From positions 1-10,628 of the forward strand of contig QNDJ01000025.1 of assembly GCA_003644825.1 (NCBI GenBank): 10,628 nucleotides of DNA, in the 5' to 3' direction. This DNA comes from Candidatus Zhuqueibacterota bacterium. GTDB taxonomy: Bacteria; SM23-31; B21-G16. The position numbers and the translations under genes are program-made. Below are positions 1 to 7,934 of this stretch, piece by piece. The notes beneath the pieces are model-generated. The model was not told the DNA's origin. It worked only from the letters and a program-made list of their open reading frames with translations, and searched no databases. The stretch's first letter is position 1, and each line of letters opens with the position of its first letter.

Positions 1-1
1 A

Positions 2-2710
2 AATATATGGATTGGTACAGAAGATGGTTTATACAGATATTCAAAAAACGGATTAAAACATTTCAATAAAAAAAATGGACTGATCGATAACAGGGTTTTA
101 TCTTTAATGGAAGATTCCGAGCACAATATATGGATAGGAACCTTTGAAGGACTGAGTAAAATAAAGAACGATAAAATAACAAATTATACCAAAAAAAACG
201 GGCTCCCTGATAATATAATAATATCAATGTTTGAAGACAGAGAAAAAGTTAAATGGTTTGGTACAAATGGAGGTGGTGTATCCAAACTTGCCTGTGAAAT
301 GTTCCTGAATATTACCGGTGAAAATGGTTTAAAAGATGAACTTATACTGGCTATTGAACAGGATAAAAACGGTAATTACTGGTTTGGTTCTTATAATGGA
401 GGAATTACTGTTTTTGATGGAAAAAAATTTAAATATTATACAGAAAAGGATAGTCTACTTGACAATAGAATCTGGAGCATTAAAAGAGACTCAAAAGGAA
501 ATATGTGGATAGGTTCTGAAAAAGGAATTACTAAATATGATGGGAAAAAGTTCACCCATTTTATAAAAAAATCCAGCGGATTTCCCATCCCAATATTTTC
601 AATAATAGCAGGTAAAAAAGGAAACATCTGGTTAGCAACCGGAATAGGTCCCATTAAATTCGACGGGAAAAAATTTATTAACTGTGAAACCGATACCAAC
701 TTTAAAGATTTAGCCTGGTCAATTTTTCAGGATTCAAAAGGAGATATCTGGGTTGGCACTAACTCAAAAGGTGTTTATAATCTGGCAAATCATAAATTCC
801 ATTTTAATGAAAAAAATGGTCTGCCCAATAACTTAGTCAGGTCAATATTTGAAGACCATAAAGGTAATCTGTGGTTCGGAACAAATGAGGGTTTAGCAAA
901 ATATGATGGCAAAAAATTAACCACCTTCACCAAAAAAGACGGTCTCTCAGATAATACCTGTTACTCCATCATTGAAGACAATAACCATAACCTGTGGATA
1001 GGAACAAATCAGGGGCTGAACAAAATCAATTTAGATTACAAGAAAATATCATTTATCAACTATAATGTCAACGATGGACTTATTTCAAATGAACTGAACA
1101 GCAGAAGCTGCTACCTTGATGATAAAGGATATCTATGGTTCGGGTCTACAAGAGGAGTTATAAAATGTAATCCTGAAAAAGATATAATAAATACTAATCC
1201 ACCTCCGATATACATTGAAAACTTTATTGTTAACAATGAAAATATTCCCTTTGAAAACAAAATCAAATTAAAGCATTTTCAGAATAATATAATGATTGAA
1301 TTCTTTTCTTTAACGTTTATTTCTGAATCAAATATAAAATATTATTACAGATTAAAGGGATTGTCTGATGAATGGAACAATACTTCTAACAGGAAATTTG
1401 CTGTTTTCAACCACCTGTCGCCGGGAAAATATGAGTTCGATGTATACGCTATGAATAAATACGGTATCGCAAGTAAAAAAACAGCTCGCCTGTTCTTCAC
1501 AATTACACCACCTTTCTGGAAAAGCTCCTGGTTTTTAAGCCTATCTACTATCCTATTTATAGGATGTATTTTTATAGGATATCGATACAGGGTAAATTCT
1601 ATAAAGAGAAAATCCCACATTGAACAACAACTGTTTGATGCACAGAAAATAAAAGAATCTGAAGAAAAATATAGAAAACTAATTGAACAATCACCAAATG
1701 CCGTTTTTATTACAGACTGCGATGGAAAATTCGTTGATTCAAACAATCGAACGTTAGAAATTCTTGGTTATTCAAATGAAGAGCTCTTCAGATTAAACAT
1801 TAAAGAACTCTTTTCCAAAGAATGCAAAAAAGAAGGATTGAAAAAAATTGTAGAAATCTCTTCAGGAAAAGATTTATTAACATTCGAGAGCGAATTTGTA
1901 AAAAAGGATAAAACTGTTCTACCGGTTGAGCTTTCTCTATCATCGCTGGAACTCGGTAGTAAAAAGTATATACAGTTTGTAATGAACGATATTTCTGAAA
2001 GAAAAGAAATCCAGAATAAACTTATCCAGACTGAAAAATTAGCTTCCATAGGAACTCTTGTTTCAGGTGTAGCTCACGAGTTGAATAACCCATTAGCCAT
2101 AATTTCCGGTTATTCTGAACTTCTATTAAAGGATTCCAGCCTGAACGATAAAAACAAAGAAAGAGCTCAAAAAATAAAACTTAACACTGAAAGATGTGCT
2201 CATATTATCGAAAACCTTTTAGGATTCTCAAGAAGAAAAGAACCAGAAAAAAGAGAGATTAATATAAATGAACTCATCGATAAAACTGTTGAATTAAGGG
2301 AGTATCAACTGAAAGTAAATAACATTTTAATTAAAAAGAATTATCACAGTGATATACCCAGTGTTTTTTGTGACCCGGACCAGCTTCAGCAGGTATTTCT
2401 GAACCTCATTAACAATGCTTTTGAGGCTATGTATGAATTCAATAAAAGAGGTATCCTCGAAATTAAAACATATTCAAAAAATGGTAGCGTATATATTGAA
2501 TTCATAGATGATGGGCCAGGAATCAGTAAGGAAATTCAATCTAAAATTTTTGACCCTTTCTTTACAACAAAGGAAATAGGTAAAGGAACAGGTCTTGGAC
2601 TCAGTGTATGCTACGGTATCATAAAAGAACATAACGGAGAAATATTTATTGATACTTACAGGGAAAAAGGAGCCAGGTTTATAATCAGACTTCCCGCCGG
2701 CAACAAATGA
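2..2710 (+). CDS. Propeller/Y_Y_Y/PAS sensor histidine kinase (5' end cut by window)
   Basis: Membrane sensor kinase, presumably autophosphorylating in response to an extracytoplasmic signal. The frame is open to the left edge, and positions 2-106 encode a further propeller repeat, so the ATG at 107 is an internal methionine (used here as residue 1). Ten blades carrying W-x-G-T/S-like strands are visible, one before residue 1 and then at W9, W50, W92, W134, W175, W215, W256, W297 and W344, spaced about 41 residues. A Y_Y_Y domain follows (about 393-466), one transmembrane helix (about 475-494), PAS (about 517-640), HisKA with phospho-acceptor His657 in AHELNNPL, and HATPase_c with N box N769-N770, G1 box D802-G-P-G805 and G2 box G825-K-G-T-G-L-G831. 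The protein ends after the ATPase domain: there is no receiver or AraC-type domain, so it needs a separate response regulator, which is not in the window. The missing part should hold a signal peptide and several more blades. Confidence 0.93.
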   Translation, partial: NIWIGTEDGLYRYSKNGLKHFNKKNGLIDNRVLSLMEDSEHNIWIGTFEGLSKIKNDKITNYTKKNGLPDNIIISMFEDREKVKWFGTNGGGVSKLACEMFLNITGENGLKDELILAIEQDKNGNYWFGSYNGGITVFDGKKFKYYTEKDSLLDNRIWSIKRDSKGNMWIGSEKGITKYDGKKFTHFIKKSSGFPIPIFSIIAGKKGNIWLATGIGPIKFDGKKFINCETDTNFKDLAWSIFQDSKGDIWVGTNSKGVYNLANHKFHFNEKNGLPNNLVRSIFEDHKGNLWFGTNEGLAKYDGKKLTTFTKKDGLSDNTCYSIIEDNNHNLWIGTNQGLNKINLDYKKISFINYNVNDGLISNELNSRSCYLDDKGYLWFGSTRGVIKCNPEKDIINTNPPPIYIENFIVNNENIPFENKIKLKHFQNNIMIEFFSLTFISESNIKYYYRLKGLSDEWNNTSNRKFAVFNHLSPGKYEFDVYAMNKYGIASKKTARLFFTITPPFWKSSWFLSLSTILFIGCIFIGYRYRVNSIKRKSHIEQQLFDAQKIKESEEKYRKLIEQSPNAVFITDCDGKFVDSNNRTLEILGYSNEELFRLNIKELFSKECKKEGLKKIVEISSGKDLLTFESEFVKKDKTVLPVELSLSSLELGSKKYIQFVMNDISERKEIQNKLIQTEKLASIGTLVSGVAHELNNPLAIISGYSELLLKDSSLNDKNKERAQKIKLNTERCAHIIENLLGFSRRKEPEKREININELIDKTVELREYQLKVNNILIKKNYHSDIPSVFCDPDQLQQVFLNLINNAFEAMYEFNKRGILEIKTYSKNGSVYIEFIDDGPGISKEIQSKIFDPFFTTKEIGKGTGLGLSVCYGIIKEHNGEIFIDTYREKGARFIIRLPAGNK

Positions 2711-2825
2711 AATGTTTAAAAAAAAATACAGTGTAAACCCGGTGAAAATTCCGGATTATTGAATTAATAATTTCAAAAAGACTTAAATCAAAAATAAAAA
2801 ATATACCGAAATAAGATAACCATAG

Positions 2826-2888
2826 ATTGTAGGGAAACTCTAATTTTATCGATTTTCATTGGTCAGGCAGGGATGCCTGACCTACAAT
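2826..2888. repeat. REP-like nested palindrome between kinase and ogt
   Basis: A perfect 9-bp inverted repeat, GGTCAGGCA (2861-2869) and TGCCTGACC (2874-2882), encloses a 4-nt loop GGGA. A second, outer inverted repeat pairs ATTGTAGG (2826-2833) with CCTACAAT (2881-2888) and shares the CC at 2881-2882 with the inner stem. It is much more GC-rich than its surroundings and has no U-tract after it, so it looks like a dispersed repetitive extragenic palindrome rather than a terminator. Copy number cannot be judged from one window; the call rests on structure and a general resemblance to REP elements. Confidence 0.6.
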
Positions 2889-2910
2889 TCGCACTCTATT
2901 ACGTCTGTAG

Positions 2911-2924
2911 AACGAGCACTCGTT
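2911..2924. repeat. Short palindrome next to the REP-like element
   Basis: AACGAG (2911-2916) and CTCGTT (2919-2924) form a perfect 6-bp inverted repeat around the dinucleotide CA, 22 bp after the preceding palindrome. It is followed by AT-rich sequence without a run of T long enough for a terminator. It may be part of a paired repeat unit with the element at 2826-2888. It could also be a binding site upstream of the ogt-like gene, but nothing in the sequence favours that. Confidence 0.4.
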
Positions 2925-3004
2925 TATAAATAGTTTTTACACAGTCTAAATAAAACTGGATTTACTGCTGTAATTTTCTTACCTTTTTATAAACAGGTCT
3001 AAAA

Positions 3005-3490
3005 ATGAAAAATTTAAGAAACGTTAATAGTGAACTATTTTTAAAGAATATTTCAATAAAAAGTTCAGAAAAGGGAATAAAATCCATAACATTCGTAAGG
3101 AATAATGATGAAAAAATACCAGATGTTGAATCTTCAGAAATAAAAAAGGCATACAGGGAAATTGAAGAATACCTTAAAGGAAAAAGAAAAAAATTTACCG
3201 TAGAACCTGACTTTACAGGTATCCCGGAATTTTATAGAAAAGTGTACAAAATTGCTATGGAAATACCTTACGGAGAAACAAGAACTTACGGATGGATTGC
3301 TAAAAAGACTGGAAAAGAAAAAGCAAGTAGAGCTGTAGGAAATGCCCTGGCAAAAAATCCTTACCTGCTGGTCGTTCCCTGCCACAGAATTATAAAAAGT
3401 GACGGGTCTCCTGGCGGGTTCGGAATAGGTATTGATTGGAAAATGTTTCTTCTCAATCTGGAAAAGAAATTCAAAAACAAAAGTGAATGA
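3005..3490 (+). CDS. ogt: Methylated-DNA--protein-cysteine S-methyltransferase
   Basis: Suicide DNA repair protein of 161 residues. It transfers the alkyl group from O6-alkylguanine (and O4-alkylthymine) in DNA to its own cysteine. The C-terminal DNA-binding/catalytic domain is complete: the PYGETRTYG segment, the SRAVGNALAKNP recognition-helix region, the acceptor motif P125-C126-H127-R128-I-I, and the G-G-F-G stretch that closes the active site. The N-terminal half (about residues 1-75) is poorly conserved, as is usual. The length matches stand-alone Ogt/MGMT proteins, with no fused Ada regulatory domain. The ATG start has only a weak AGG-containing ribosome site about 7 nt upstream. It is transcribed alone, 294 bp after the kinase, and converges with the defence genes. 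The gene symbol is by family; ogt versus a generic MGMT name cannot be resolved here. Confidence 0.95.
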   Translation: MKNLRNVNSELFLKNISIKSSEKGIKSITFVRNNDEKIPDVESSEIKKAYREIEEYLKGKRKKFTVEPDFTGIPEFYRKVYKIAMEIPYGETRTYGWIAKKTGKEKASRAVGNALAKNPYLLVVPCHRIIKSDGSPGGFGIGIDWKMFLLNLEKKFKNKSE

Positions 3491-3766
3491 GTTATCATTT
3501 TCTCCATTAAGCTTAAATGAAAGAACTTAATAGGTCAGCCATCAAGATATAACTTATCTGACAGGTAGAAAAGACAAATCAAACCTATTTGCATTTCTTT
3601 TGTTTTCATAAAACTTCGTCTAAACCCTCTTGAAATGAAATTTTAAAGGTCGTTAAAAACCTGTGATTGGATGTTTTATGTTATCAATATTTTTAAATTT
3701 CAGATAATCTTCTACGAGCTTTGTTTTCTTATATTTTATACAACACAGTAATGCACAGGACTATGT
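3491..3766. other. Convergent intergenic region, no gene seen
   Basis: 276 bp between the convergent ogt-like gene and the small - strand gene. I see no credible reading frame, no tRNA-like fold and no strong rho-independent terminator for either side. The only symmetry noted is weak: GTCAG (3534-3538) with CTGAC (3558-3562), and AGGT/ACCT around 3650. It marks the boundary between housekeeping-type genes and the defence cassette. Confidence 0.5.
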
Positions 3767-4072
3767 TTAAAAATCCTTCATAGCATCTTCAACACCAGCA
3801 GGTAATGAACCATAATGACCTCTATTGCCCGCATAACCCATATCTCCAAAATCGCCAGGATTACCTTTTAATATTTTTATGCTAAAGTTTTCCCCTATTT
3901 CTTTAAGAACATGACCATCATCTGTAATTTCACCTATATACTCGCCTTCTTCAATTGAATAAACTTTATTATCTTCTATATAACCAATAGGTCGTCCATC
4001 TCTATGGACAAGCCAATCACCTTCAATTCTTGCTATATGTTCACCTGTATTCTTATAAATTAAATTAATCAC
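3767..4072 (-). CDS. Small beta-repeat protein, 4-fold beta-flower-like
   Basis: A 101-residue protein of unknown function. About three imperfect repeats of 16-19 residues are visible, each starting with a glycine turn and followed by two short strands: GEHIARIEGDWLVHRD (from residue 10), GRPIGYIEDNKVYSIE (from 26) and GEYIGEITDDGHVLKE (from 43). This pattern resembles the small '4-fold beta flower' family, recalled from memory and not checked. A glycine-rich tail (about residues 70-93, with GNPGDFGDMGY and GNRGHYGSLPAG) precedes a short acidic end. There is no signal peptide, membrane helix or catalytic motif. The start is GTG at 4072; the ATG one frame over reads straight into TGA. It lies 56 bp downstream of res on the same strand and could be the last cistron of the defence operon or an unrelated neighbour. 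Confidence 0.8.
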   Translation of the reverse strand: MINLIYKNTGEHIARIEGDWLVHRDGRPIGYIEDNKVYSIEEGEYIGEITDDGHVLKEIGENFSIKILKGNPGDFGDMGYAGNRGHYGSLPAGVEDAMKDF

Positions 4073-4079
4073 ATTTTAT

Positions 4080-4085
4080 CTCCTT
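4080..4085 (-). promoter_or_regulatory. Shine-Dalgarno site that fixes the GTG start
   Basis: The - strand reads AAGGAG, then 7 nt (ATAAAAT), then GTG. Spacing is optimal for the GTG at 4072, which supports that codon as the start of the small repeat protein. This is the clearest ribosome site in the - strand cluster and means the gene can be translated independently of res. Confidence 0.75.
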
Positions 4086-4128
4086 AAAAATTGAAAATTA
4101 TGAATAAAAATTATTAATATCACTGTAT

Positions 4129-7100
4129 TTAAATAATACACTGGAATATTTTTTTCACCAAATCATCATCTTCCATAAATAAGATATGGCGTTTTTCGAA
4201 CTCCTGCTTTGGCATATTTCCTTCTCCGAATTTCTTCTTTATCTCGTTGTATTTAGACACCGATAAAATCAACGATTCAAGCCTTAGTTTATGGTGTATC
4301 TTATTAATCTTTAACTCCTTCTCAATTTCCTTTATACTTTTATAAAGTTGTATCTTGTCATCGTTAAAATTACTAAGATTTAGTATGCCCTTTGGATCAA
4401 TAAAGACCATTGTCTGTTTGCTATTCTCTTTTACCCACATTATAAAATCAGGATAAAAGCCCGATGTTTGGAAAAATTTCACTCCTCTTTTTGAAAGGTT
4501 TCTCAAGAGAAATATCTCTTTATCTTTGATTTTGCTTTTCTTAAGATAATCTCTTAATTTTTTCACAAATCTTGTCTCTCCCTCATTTAATCTTGCGGGC
4601 TCTGATTTTATGAACTCCTTATGCTTATCATATACTACCAGGGGTGTATATAAATGCCTATCGAAGTGTATTGTGGGAATCTCATCAAAATCCTTTTGAT
4701 ATAGTTTATCTACCTGTTTCAGAAGTTTTTTTATCTTTTCTATTTCTCTTTTCCTTTCTATTTTTTCTTTTTTATCCTTAGGGACTTCTATTTTCAATGT
4801 ATAGTAATCATAACTAAAATTTTCGTCTTCTTTTACCAGGGGGAAAAGTTGCAATTGTTTCGTCTCAGTCTGTCTTAATTTATAGTTGTAAAACTTATCA
4901 ATGTAATTCTTTAAGACTACCAGAATAATCTCTTCCAAATGGTCTAAATCAGTAAAACTTTTTAGTTTAATTTGTTCAGGAAAAGCATAAACTTCGTAGA
5001 GCTGACTTCTTATTATCTCCTGCAATATATCTTTATGAAGCCTTAAGTTGAAAAATCCCTTGCTGATTTTATAATTGAGTATTTTGAGATAGATTCCATT
5101 CCAGTTTAGAAGATCGATATAATCGCCAAAATCTGTTTTACTTACCTTTGTTTCACTTATCGTAGTTTCCAATCCATGAGCAATTTTAACCATCGGCCGT
5201 ATATCAATCTTAATTCTTCTTAAAAGTTCCTCATCAGTTTCAAGTTCTATAAAATGATTTGTAAAATCAAAGTCCCTATCAGTTTTAAGAGTGTATAAAT
5301 TCTTCCATTTTGTTTCATCTAACCGTTTGATAGGTAGTTTTATTTCCTCATACTCAACCTCTTCCTTTCTTATAGTTTCAAGGAATGAGTTTATATAATC
5401 AGCATTTAAGCCAAATATGTTAAGTGTTTCAAGGGATTTAATCTGATAATTATTTTCCTCACTTCTCCTAAGGGAAAAGTTTCTTCCTTTAAGCCTGACA
5501 CCCCTACCAAATAGTTGTATTATTTGAGGCCCTTCACCTTTACCCATATTAATGAGCCCCATGGAACATACACGCCAGCTATCCCATCCTTCAATGAATT
5601 TCTTTGCCCCTATAAGTATATTGATATTTGAATTATTCTCGTTTATCCGTTCAAAGAGAGATGGAGTAAAACGGTCTTGTTTTTCCTCAAATCCACTTTT
5701 TGTTAACAATTTTCGGAACCTTGAAACATCTCCAATATTTATAACTCCAAAATACTCTCCTTCGCCAATTTTTAATCCTATTTCTCCATCTGCTGACTTT
5801 AGGTCATAAAGTTGCAGTGTTCCACCATTTGCATTGAACAATCTTACATAAATATCATTTATTTGTAAATCTGTTTTTCTTATATACTGGAATCTATCCT
5901 TGAAAATATCATTTCCATCCTGGTCAAGCAAACCCGATTTTCCATTGAGGATTTTAGCAATATTGTTTTCTAAAAATTTTCTATCTTCTATTATCTTCTT
6001 TAGAAATAGAACCACTTTTAGAACATCTGAATTTATTCCTTTACCTGATACCTTACTTCCAATAAAAGCCCATAGAGGTTTTTCTACAAGGTATTCCCTA
6101 AATTCACCTTTATGTTCTTCATAAAGAACAGATTGTTCATAAAAGGAAAGAAGATTCGCAGTTAAAATAAGGTCGTTATAATTTTTTGTAAAACTATCCT
6201 CTCTTAAGTTGTATACATAAAAATCCTTTCCATAACCATCTTCATAAAAATATTTGTAAGAATAATCAAAAACTATTGCTTTTGAGTATTCCTCTAATAG
6301 GTCCTTATTTTTCTCACTGATTACCTGTCCAAATGTAGCACTATATTCAAAAACAAAGCCATTTTTTCCTAAATCTTCTCGTAATTTTTTCCATATATGT
6401 TCTTCAGTTGTCTGCCCTTTATGCCCTTCATCAATAAATACAAGATTTCGCCCTTCAAAATAACCTGTCTCTATTCTAACACCTGCACCCTTTTTCTCCT
6501 CTGTAAGCTTATGAATATCAATTATAAATACCTGATCCTTATATAGAGTTAAACTATCAGGATTTTCTGAATATAGTCTGCATGGAATACCACTTTTTTG
6601 CATTTCATTATAATGCTGTTTTGATAGCCCTTCGTTCGGTGTTACCAGAATTATGTTATCCAAAGGTTGTATATCATACTTTAAGAACTGCCAGTAATTT
6701 ATGTGCATTATCAGGGTCTTACCACTTCCTGTTGCCATCCAGTAAGCAAGTTTTTTGAGATCTTTTTCTTCAAAATGAGGAATATCTATTCTTTCTGATT
6801 TATTATACTCCACCAAAAAAGAATTCAGTTCACCCAAGAATTCTTGCTTTTTGTTGAAATACCTATCAAGGAAAATCTCTGAAAATAAAACCGCTAAGTA
6901 CTGGAAATATTTTAATACTATATTCTCTCTTCTATAGTTAGATAATTTCTCAGAATACTCTTTTATTGCTCTGTCATATTGCAGGAGAACATTTAAGTCT
7001 ATTCTCAGATTTTCCAGTCCAATTAAAGTATCAACGAAAAAACTCTTTCCATCATTATCAAAACCTTCTTTCTTGTTTTTAAGTTCATCTCTTAAGTCGG

Positions 7101-7167
7101 AGATACTATTTACTCCGAACAGTGAAAGAAGATATTTATTTAAAATGAGATATTTTTCTAAGCGCAT
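4129..7167 (-). CDS. res: Type III restriction enzyme, Res subunit (SF2 helicase-nuclease)
   Basis: ATP-dependent restriction subunit of 1012 residues. In type III systems Res works in a complex with Mod, uses ATP to communicate between unmethylated sites, and cuts the DNA. The SF2 motor is complete: Walker A in ATGSGKT (145-151, Lys150), motif II D246-E-G-H249, motif III S276-A-T278, motif V region in EGWDSWRV (526-533) and motif VI QLFGRGVRLKG (551-561). The C-terminal PD-(D/E)XK nuclease is intact, with Pro906-Asp907 in FYPDFIMW and Asp924-Pro-Lys926 in FIDPKG. Length is usual for the family, and no frameshift or stop is seen. Its ATG lies inside the end of abiEii (10-nt overlap), so translation is probably coupled to the toxin gene. 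Its cognate methyltransferase is not adjacent as is typical, but two genes upstream. Low GC matches its neighbours. Confidence 0.94.
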   Translation of the reverse strand: MRLEKYLILNKYLLSLFGVNSISDLRDELKNKKEGFDNDGKSFFVDTLIGLENLRIDLNVLLQYDRAIKEYSEKLSNYRRENIVLKYFQYLAVLFSEIFLDRYFNKKQEFLGELNSFLVEYNKSERIDIPHFEEKDLKKLAYWMATGSGKTLIMHINYWQFLKYDIQPLDNIILVTPNEGLSKQHYNEMQKSGIPCRLYSENPDSLTLYKDQVFIIDIHKLTEEKKGAGVRIETGYFEGRNLVFIDEGHKGQTTEEHIWKKLREDLGKNGFVFEYSATFGQVISEKNKDLLEEYSKAIVFDYSYKYFYEDGYGKDFYVYNLREDSFTKNYNDLILTANLLSFYEQSVLYEEHKGEFREYLVEKPLWAFIGSKVSGKGINSDVLKVVLFLKKIIEDRKFLENNIAKILNGKSGLLDQDGNDIFKDRFQYIRKTDLQINDIYVRLFNANGGTLQLYDLKSADGEIGLKIGEGEYFGVINIGDVSRFRKLLTKSGFEEKQDRFTPSLFERINENNSNINILIGAKKFIEGWDSWRVCSMGLINMGKGEGPQIIQLFGRGVRLKGRNFSLRRSEENNYQIKSLETLNIFGLNADYINSFLETIRKEEVEYEEIKLPIKRLDETKWKNLYTLKTDRDFDFTNHFIELETDEELLRRIKIDIRPMVKIAHGLETTISETKVSKTDFGDYIDLLNWNGIYLKILNYKISKGFFNLRLHKDILQEIIRSQLYEVYAFPEQIKLKSFTDLDHLEEIILVVLKNYIDKFYNYKLRQTETKQLQLFPLVKEDENFSYDYYTLKIEVPKDKKEKIERKREIEKIKKLLKQVDKLYQKDFDEIPTIHFDRHLYTPLVVYDKHKEFIKSEPARLNEGETRFVKKLRDYLKKSKIKDKEIFLLRNLSKRGVKFFQTSGFYPDFIMWVKENSKQTMVFIDPKGILNLSNFNDDKIQLYKSIKEIEKELKINKIHHKLRLESLILSVSKYNEIKKKFGEGNMPKQEFEKRHILFMEDDDLVKKIFQCII

Positions 7168-7934
7168 ATTTCTTTTACCTTTTCAATAACATTTTCAAAG
7201 ACAAAATTAAAGTCAGGTAATTGATTAAACTGGTGGATAAGCGAACTATTCCATGCATTTTTAAAATCATTTGTTCTATCTTTAAGTGATAAAATATCAA
7301 TTTTAACTTTTTTTATTTCACATTTTCTGTTAATTATATCAAGAAGATCGTTAATATTATATATTCTAAAAAAATACCATACATCATATAAGTCTCTGGG
7401 TCTTGTTCTTTCAAAAAGCGCACGAACTTTTTCAGCTACAATCTCTTCTAATGAATAGGTATTTATCCGGGCTTCAAATGAATCAGAATATGGATGGATT
7501 ATCTTTCTATTTTCTATTGGTAATAATACCTTCTCTTTATGATAACCTGTTATATCAAGCTTGATTTTGATAGGAACACTACCTCTTTTTATTATGGAAA
7601 AATATATATTTGCAGTGAAACCATTAATATTTTCTTCAAGTTGAATTTCTTCTCTAAATTCTATTCCACTATCTTCTTTTGCCTTGATAATAGCGTTTTC
7701 AATTGCATTTATTATATCCTTCTTCCCGGTTTTTTCTAAAAGTGTGAAATCAAGATCATCTGAAAATCTGTAACCTTGCACATAGATTTTTCTTATCCCA
7801 GTCCCACCTTTTAAAGCCATTTTAATTTCAAATAAATTCTTTAAAATCCAGTTCTGTGCATAATCTCTTTCTATAGTAGTTTCAGGAACTCCACTTTCCC
7901 TTGCTTTATTTCTTATTTCTATAGTAGAAATCAT
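7158..7934 (-). CDS. abiEii: AbiEii-type nucleotidyltransferase toxin
   Basis: A 258-residue toxin of the AbiEii/AbiGii family, DNA-polymerase-beta-like nucleotidyltransferases that act in abortive infection. Related mycobacterial MenT toxins add nucleotides to tRNA 3' ends; the substrate here is unknown. Visible motifs are the glycine-rich G43-G-T45 followed by the metal-binding S58-D-D60-L-D62 pair (YRFSDDLDF), a third acidic residue Asp127 in KLDITGY, and the conserved later block EEIVAEKVRALFERTRPRDL (163-182: Glu164, Lys169, Arg180, Asp181) followed by Tyr183-Asp184. All the expected catalytic positions look intact, so it should be active. The ATG overlaps the TGA of the upstream antitoxin gene as ATGA, the standard AbiE arrangement. 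Its 3' end overlaps the start of res by 10 nt. Other nucleotidyltransferase toxin families are less likely given the partner gene. Confidence 0.9.
   Translation of the reverse strand: MISTIEIRNKARESGVPETTIERDYAQNWILKNLFEIKMALKGGTGIRKIYVQGYRFSDDLDFTLLEKTGKKDIINAIENAIIKAKEDSGIEFREEIQLEENINGFTANIYFSIIKRGSVPIKIKLDITGYHKEKVLLPIENRKIIHPYSDSFEARINTYSLEEIVAEKVRALFERTRPRDLYDVWYFFRIYNINDLLDIINRKCEIKKVKIDILSLKDRTNDFKNAWNSSLIHQFNQLPDFNFVFENVIEKVKEICA

Noticed and set aside
436-2049. Open frames on the - strand inside the kinase gene
   Set aside because: They are antisense to conserved propeller and PAS coding sequence and are low-complexity Ser/Phe-rich translations, typical shadows of AT-rich genes.
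107-2710. ATG at 107 as the start of the sensor kinase
   Set aside because: Positions 2-106 are open in the same frame and encode another propeller repeat (NIWIGTEDGLYRY), so the gene begins outside the window.
2739-2754. CCGG...CCGG hairpin after the kinase gene as a terminator
   Set aside because: The stem is only 4 bp with an 8-nt loop and no T-run follows.
3534-3562. GTCAG/CTGAC inverted repeat downstream of ogt as a terminator or decayed REP copy
   Set aside because: 5-bp stem with a 19-nt loop; too weak to separate from chance.
5552-6124. Open frames on the + strand inside res (5552-5809, 5900-6124)
   Set aside because: They lie antisense to a gene with intact helicase and nuclease motifs, and their translations show no recognisable domain.
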